Source: Flavobacterium sp. 245
Lineage (GTDB): Bacteria; Bacteroidota; Bacteroidia; Flavobacteriales; Flavobacteriaceae
Assembly (NCBI RefSeq): GCF_004362055.1
Contig: NZ_SNXB01000003.1
Span: 124,001-188,000 of the forward strand
Direction of reading: 5' to 3'
DNA: 64,000 bases
In this document: positions 61,014 to 64,000 of the stretch, in pieces
Layout of the letters: every line of letters starts with the position of its first letter
How positions within the stretch are numbered: the stretch's first letter is position 1
Program-made: the position numbers and the translations under genes
The notes under the pieces: generated by a model
What the model saw: the letters and a program-made list of their open reading frames with translations, nothing else
What the model was told of the DNA's origin: nothing
Database searches by the model: none

Positions 61014-61408
61014 GGGGTCGACTGGTTTTGACAGCAAGTCGAATTGAACAGTAAGCACGTCGAGCATTGAGACCTTGCTCGTAAATATAAGATCTCACAC
61101 TTTTACACGGCGAAAATAATTACGCTTTAGCTGCATAATCCGAATCATAGTAAGATTGCGCCACGTCTCTACAAGGTAGAGAAGCTGGATTCTCCTGGAA
61201 AGCCTTGGTTTGTGGCGTTCCGTTCAGGGGAACCGTAAAAATAAACCTAGATATCCATGAGCTTCGGGTGGGTTTCGAAAATTAAGAAGATAAGTGTTCG
61301 GTGGCTGTTTCTGGCCTAGCTTAACAACGAAAATCTAATCAGGAAATAAACGTGTAGAAAGCTCTTTAGTTGCTTGTTTGGACCCGGGTTCGATTCCCGG
61401 CGACTCCA
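61014..61408 (+). ncRNA. ssrA: tmRNA
   Basis: The 395-base RNA starts GGGGTCGACTGGTTTTGACA, the invariant tmRNA beginning, and ends CGACTCC plus A, so the acceptor stem GGGGTCG/CGACTCC closes. The T arm GGGTTCGATTCCC is near the 3' end. The tag reading frame at 61109-61138 encodes GENNYALAA followed by TAA, the normal Bacteroidota tag. tmRNA rescues ribosomes stalled on damaged mRNA. No CCA is encoded. Confidence 0.97.
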
Positions 61409-61410
61409 CA

Positions 61411-61450
61411 AAAACCCTTGTAAAACATTAATTTACAAGGGTTTATTTTT
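61411..61450 (+). terminator. Terminator of ssrA
   Basis: AAACCCTTGTAAA pairs with TTTACAAGGGTTT around a seven-base loop, followed by T residues. Confidence 0.85.
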
Positions 61451-62183
61451 TAAGGTGTCATTTTAGGTGTCATTAAAGACTAAAAACATCAATATAAAAA
61501 ATGAACAAAAAAGCTAAAATCTGGATTAAACAGAAACTGCTTTTTATTATTATTCTTAGTTTGAATCACCTAAAATAATATTTTATAAATTCCTTTTAAG
61601 ATATAGTGACTGCACCGTTTTCAGCCATTTCTATGACTAATAATAAGTGATATTTTTAACGTATTTTTCGAAATCAAATAAAAATGTTTTTCATAAGACT
61701 TATAAAAAGCAGGGATAAAGTATTATCTCATTAAAGAAAGTTGTTTAACAAAAATTGCTTTTTTTTCAAATTCCACTTTACTTATTAAAAAAGACAAAAA
61801 AATCAAAAAATAAATTTTAAAAAAAACACCCCCGTCACCTTGTATTAAAGCGTTTTCTTTTCATTCTTTCTCGCTGTATATAGGGGTATTACCTCCACTT
61901 CGGATTCAATTTTATAGTTTTATAATTAATTTTGATTCTTAATACCCTCCCTAAAATATTTAAAACAATTTGGAATAAGGTCGTCGACAAATTCATAATC
62001 AAAATTTAGTCCAAATTACTAACAAATCAAATAGATAGAAATGAGCTAAATTTTGAACAGTAGTCTTTACGGTTTTCCATACTTATTTTTAAATCATTTT
62101 CTGTATGTTTGTATATTAACCAATAAGTAAATGCATGAATTTAAAATCTAATGCTTAAGATTAAAAAATAGAAAAAATACTAG
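61451..62183. other. Gene-free stretch after ssrA; possible integration scar
   Basis: A tandem GGTGTCATT (61454 and 61465 approximately, separated by a short TTA) lies 50 bases past tmRNA. A 25-codon ORF (MNKKAKIWIKQKLLFIIILS) follows but leads nowhere. The rest is AT-rich, with a CACCCCCGTCACCTTG motif, and shows no gene or clear RNA. tmRNA 3' ends are frequent integration sites, and an hsdR gene begins at the end of this stretch. Confidence 0.4.
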
Positions 62184-64000
62184 ATGACATCAAAATTTTC
62201 ATTTTTACAAAGTAACTATCCTGAACTATTCACAATTAGTGAATTGTCAGAAAAGTTATATTATGTTGATCCAAATTCTTCTCTAGGTAAATCGCGTTTG
62301 TTTTCAGAAAAAATGGCAATTCTAATTTGGCAATTTGAAAATTTAGGTTTCTTTGATGGTAATCAGGTAGAACGAATAAACAAATTATTTTATAGCAATT
62401 GTATACCAGAAGTCGTAAAAGATCTTTTTCACTCCATTCGAAAGTCAGGTAATAAAGCTACTCATGATGGAAATAGTTCAAATCAGGAAGCTTTATTTGT
62501 TTTAAAAAAATGCTACCAATTAGCAAGATGGTTTTATGAAACGTATGAAAATACTGTTTTAGCAAAAGAAGATTATCTACTTCCTGAAAATGATCATGAA
62601 AAAACAATTGAAACACTTAATAATGAATTAAGTAAGCTTTCAAAAGAAGTTACAGACTATCAATCTAAAATTGAATCATTAAATGCTTCTACAAATATTA
62701 TATCTAAGCGAAAAGAAAAATCAAATAAAAACGCCAATAATATAAATCTTGATGAAGCAGATACCAGACTACTACTGATTGATAAACAATTAGCTAGTGC
62801 TGGCTGGGAATGTGATTCTATTACAATTAATTATAAAAACAATAAAACACTTCCTGAAAAAGGTAAAAACAAAGCTATTGCAGAATGGCCTTGTAATGGA
62901 AAATGGGCAGATTATGCTCTTTTTGTTGGAACAGAATTATATGGAATTGTCGAAGCTAAAAAATATTCAACTGATATTTCAACTGATTTGCATCAATCAA
63001 AAGTATATGCAGAATGTTTAGACATTTCTTCAAATTTCAAAACGTTAGGAGAATGGAATTCCTTTAAAGTTCCGTTTTTATTTTCTACAAATGGAAGAAC
63101 TTATATTGATCAACTAAAAACTAGAAGTGGAATTTGGTTTTTAGATGTAAGAAAGGAACGAAATAGAGCCTATCCTTTAAGAGGATGGTTTTCACCAGAA
63201 GGAATTGTTGAACAATTTTCAAGGGATGTCGAAAAAGCAAACACTCGATTAGAAGAAAGTGATTATGAGTATTTACAAAACCCTAACGGATTAGGATTAC
63301 GCTATTATCAAATTGATGCAATAAAAGCGGTTGAAGATAAGATTATTAATAATCCTGACGATAAGCGCTCGCTGTTAGTAATGGCAACTGGAACTGGTAA
63401 AACGAGAACAACGATAGGCTTTGTTTACAGAATGATTAAATCCGATCGTTTTAAGCGAATTTTATTTTTAACTGATCGTAGATTATTAGCAATTCAGGCT
63501 TTAGGTAACTTTAAAGACAATAAAGTAGAAGACATTAATACTTTCTCCAATATTTATAAAATGGAGGAAATGAAAAATATTATTCCTGAAGCTGATACCC
63601 GTTTGCATTTTGCCACTGTTCAAAGTATGGTTAAGAGATTATTTTATTCTGAAAATGAGATTTTACCAATAGATACTTATGATTGTATTATTATCGATGA
63701 AGCTCACCGAGGTTACAATTTAGACAAGGAAATCAATGAAGAAGATTTAACCTTTAAAGATGAAAATGATTATGTTGGCCAGTATAAGAGAGTAATCGAA
63801 TATTTCAACGCTTACATTGTTGGTTTAACAGCAACGCCTGCCTTACATACAACTGAAATTTTTGGAAAACCTGTACACAATTATTCTTATCGCGAAGCGG
63901 TTATTGACGGATTTCTAACAGATCATGAACCACCATATATTATTAAAACAAAATTAAGTGAAGAAGGAATATTATGGGAAAAAGGAGAAAAACCTAAAGT
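62184..64000 (+). CDS. hsdR: Type I restriction endonuclease subunit HsdR (3' truncated by window)
   Basis: The visible 605 residues start at ATG 62184 and run off the end. An N-terminal DUF4145-like region (residues about 1-125, SGNKATHDGN) precedes a coiled linker (about 135-170). A PD-(D/E)xK nuclease follows: D243 in GKWADYALF with E257 and K259 in IVEAKK. A superfamily 2 motor comes next, with Walker A ATGTGKTRT (401-409), DEAHRG (505-510) and GLTATP. This is the EcoEI-type HsdR layout; the translocase-coupled nuclease cuts unmodified foreign DNA. HsdM and HsdS should lie beyond the window. Its place beside ssrA suggests an island. Confidence 0.9.
   Translation, partial: MTSKFSFLQSNYPELFTISELSEKLYYVDPNSSLGKSRLFSEKMAILIWQFENLGFFDGNQVERINKLFYSNCIPEVVKDLFHSIRKSGNKATHDGNSSNQEALFVLKKCYQLARWFYETYENTVLAKEDYLLPENDHEKTIETLNNELSKLSKEVTDYQSKIESLNASTNIISKRKEKSNKNANNINLDEADTRLLLIDKQLASAGWECDSITINYKNNKTLPEKGKNKAIAEWPCNGKWADYALFVGTELYGIVEAKKYSTDISTDLHQSKVYAECLDISSNFKTLGEWNSFKVPFLFSTNGRTYIDQLKTRSGIWFLDVRKERNRAYPLRGWFSPEGIVEQFSRDVEKANTRLEESDYEYLQNPNGLGLRYYQIDAIKAVEDKIINNPDDKRSLLVMATGTGKTRTTIGFVYRMIKSDRFKRILFLTDRRLLAIQALGNFKDNKVEDINTFSNIYKMEEMKNIIPEADTRLHFATVQSMVKRLFYSENEILPIDTYDCIIIDEAHRGYNLDKEINEEDLTFKDENDYVGQYKRVIEYFNAYIVGLTATPALHTTEIFGKPVHNYSYREAVIDGFLTDHEPPYIIKTKLSEEGILWEKGEKPK

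Noticed and set aside
62797..63021. 74-aa plus-strand ORF inside hsdR
   Set aside because: It is an alternative frame of the continuous hsdR reading frame.
1..64000. CRISPR array, rRNA operon or prophage
   Set aside because: No regularly spaced direct repeats, rRNA sequence, or phage structural genes were seen in the window.

Overview
The window comes from a member of the Flavobacteriia, most likely Flavobacterium. Evidence: TAnnTTTG-type -7 promoter elements, AT-rich intergenic DNA, a tmRNA whose tag reads GENNYALAA, Bacteroidota-type proteins (LETM1-related biofilm protein, DUF4251, TonB-linked carboxypeptidase-regulatory receptors) and many short dispersed inverted repeats. Protein identities are by recognition of motifs and family shape; no database search was run.

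Layout. 1-4.5 kb: end of purL, a secreted hypothetical, a long-chain acyl-CoA synthetase and a DEDDh exonuclease. 4.7-8.4 kb (minus strand): a frameshifted gene, a small ORF, a slipin and, upstream of it, an unusual RNA region with tRNA pieces in circularly permuted order, followed by two short promoter-to-terminator units. 8.5-14.7 kb is an AT-rich accessory insert: an IS3-like tandem transposase pair, small ORFs, repeats, and a helicase/nuclease pair that looks like the Hachiman defence system. 14.9-19.3 kb: a bestrophin-like membrane protein, the RNA ligase RtcB, an HD phosphohydrolase and a WYL regulator. The rtcB promoter region and the slipin/tRNA-like promoter region share a palindromic site, so these two blocks look like one RNA-repair regulon.

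19.5-26.1 kb: a fatty-acid beta-oxidation operon led by a MarR regulator with its own palindromic operator, interrupted by a four-helix-bundle cassette bounded by 29-bp inverted repeats. 26.3-33.7 kb: GH18 chitinase, envelope and lipoprotein genes, Cu/Zn superoxide dismutase, the LETM1-related protein, and a two-gene cassette bounded by a duplicated terminator. 33.7-38.2 kb: carbonic anhydrase with a SulP transporter, then dps and oxyR divergently arranged.

38.2-60.8 kb is mostly housekeeping: mnmD, ilvE, a MazG-like pyrophosphohydrolase, an ECF sigma operon, kup, an RsmB-like rRNA methyltransferase, menE, a CPBP protease, arsC, a TonB-type receptor, fumC, an alanine dehydrogenase-like enzyme and a class C beta-lactamase-fold lipoprotein. 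The window ends with ssrA (tmRNA), a roughly 730-base gene-free stretch that may be an integration scar, and the 5' part of a type I restriction gene hsdR that runs off the edge.
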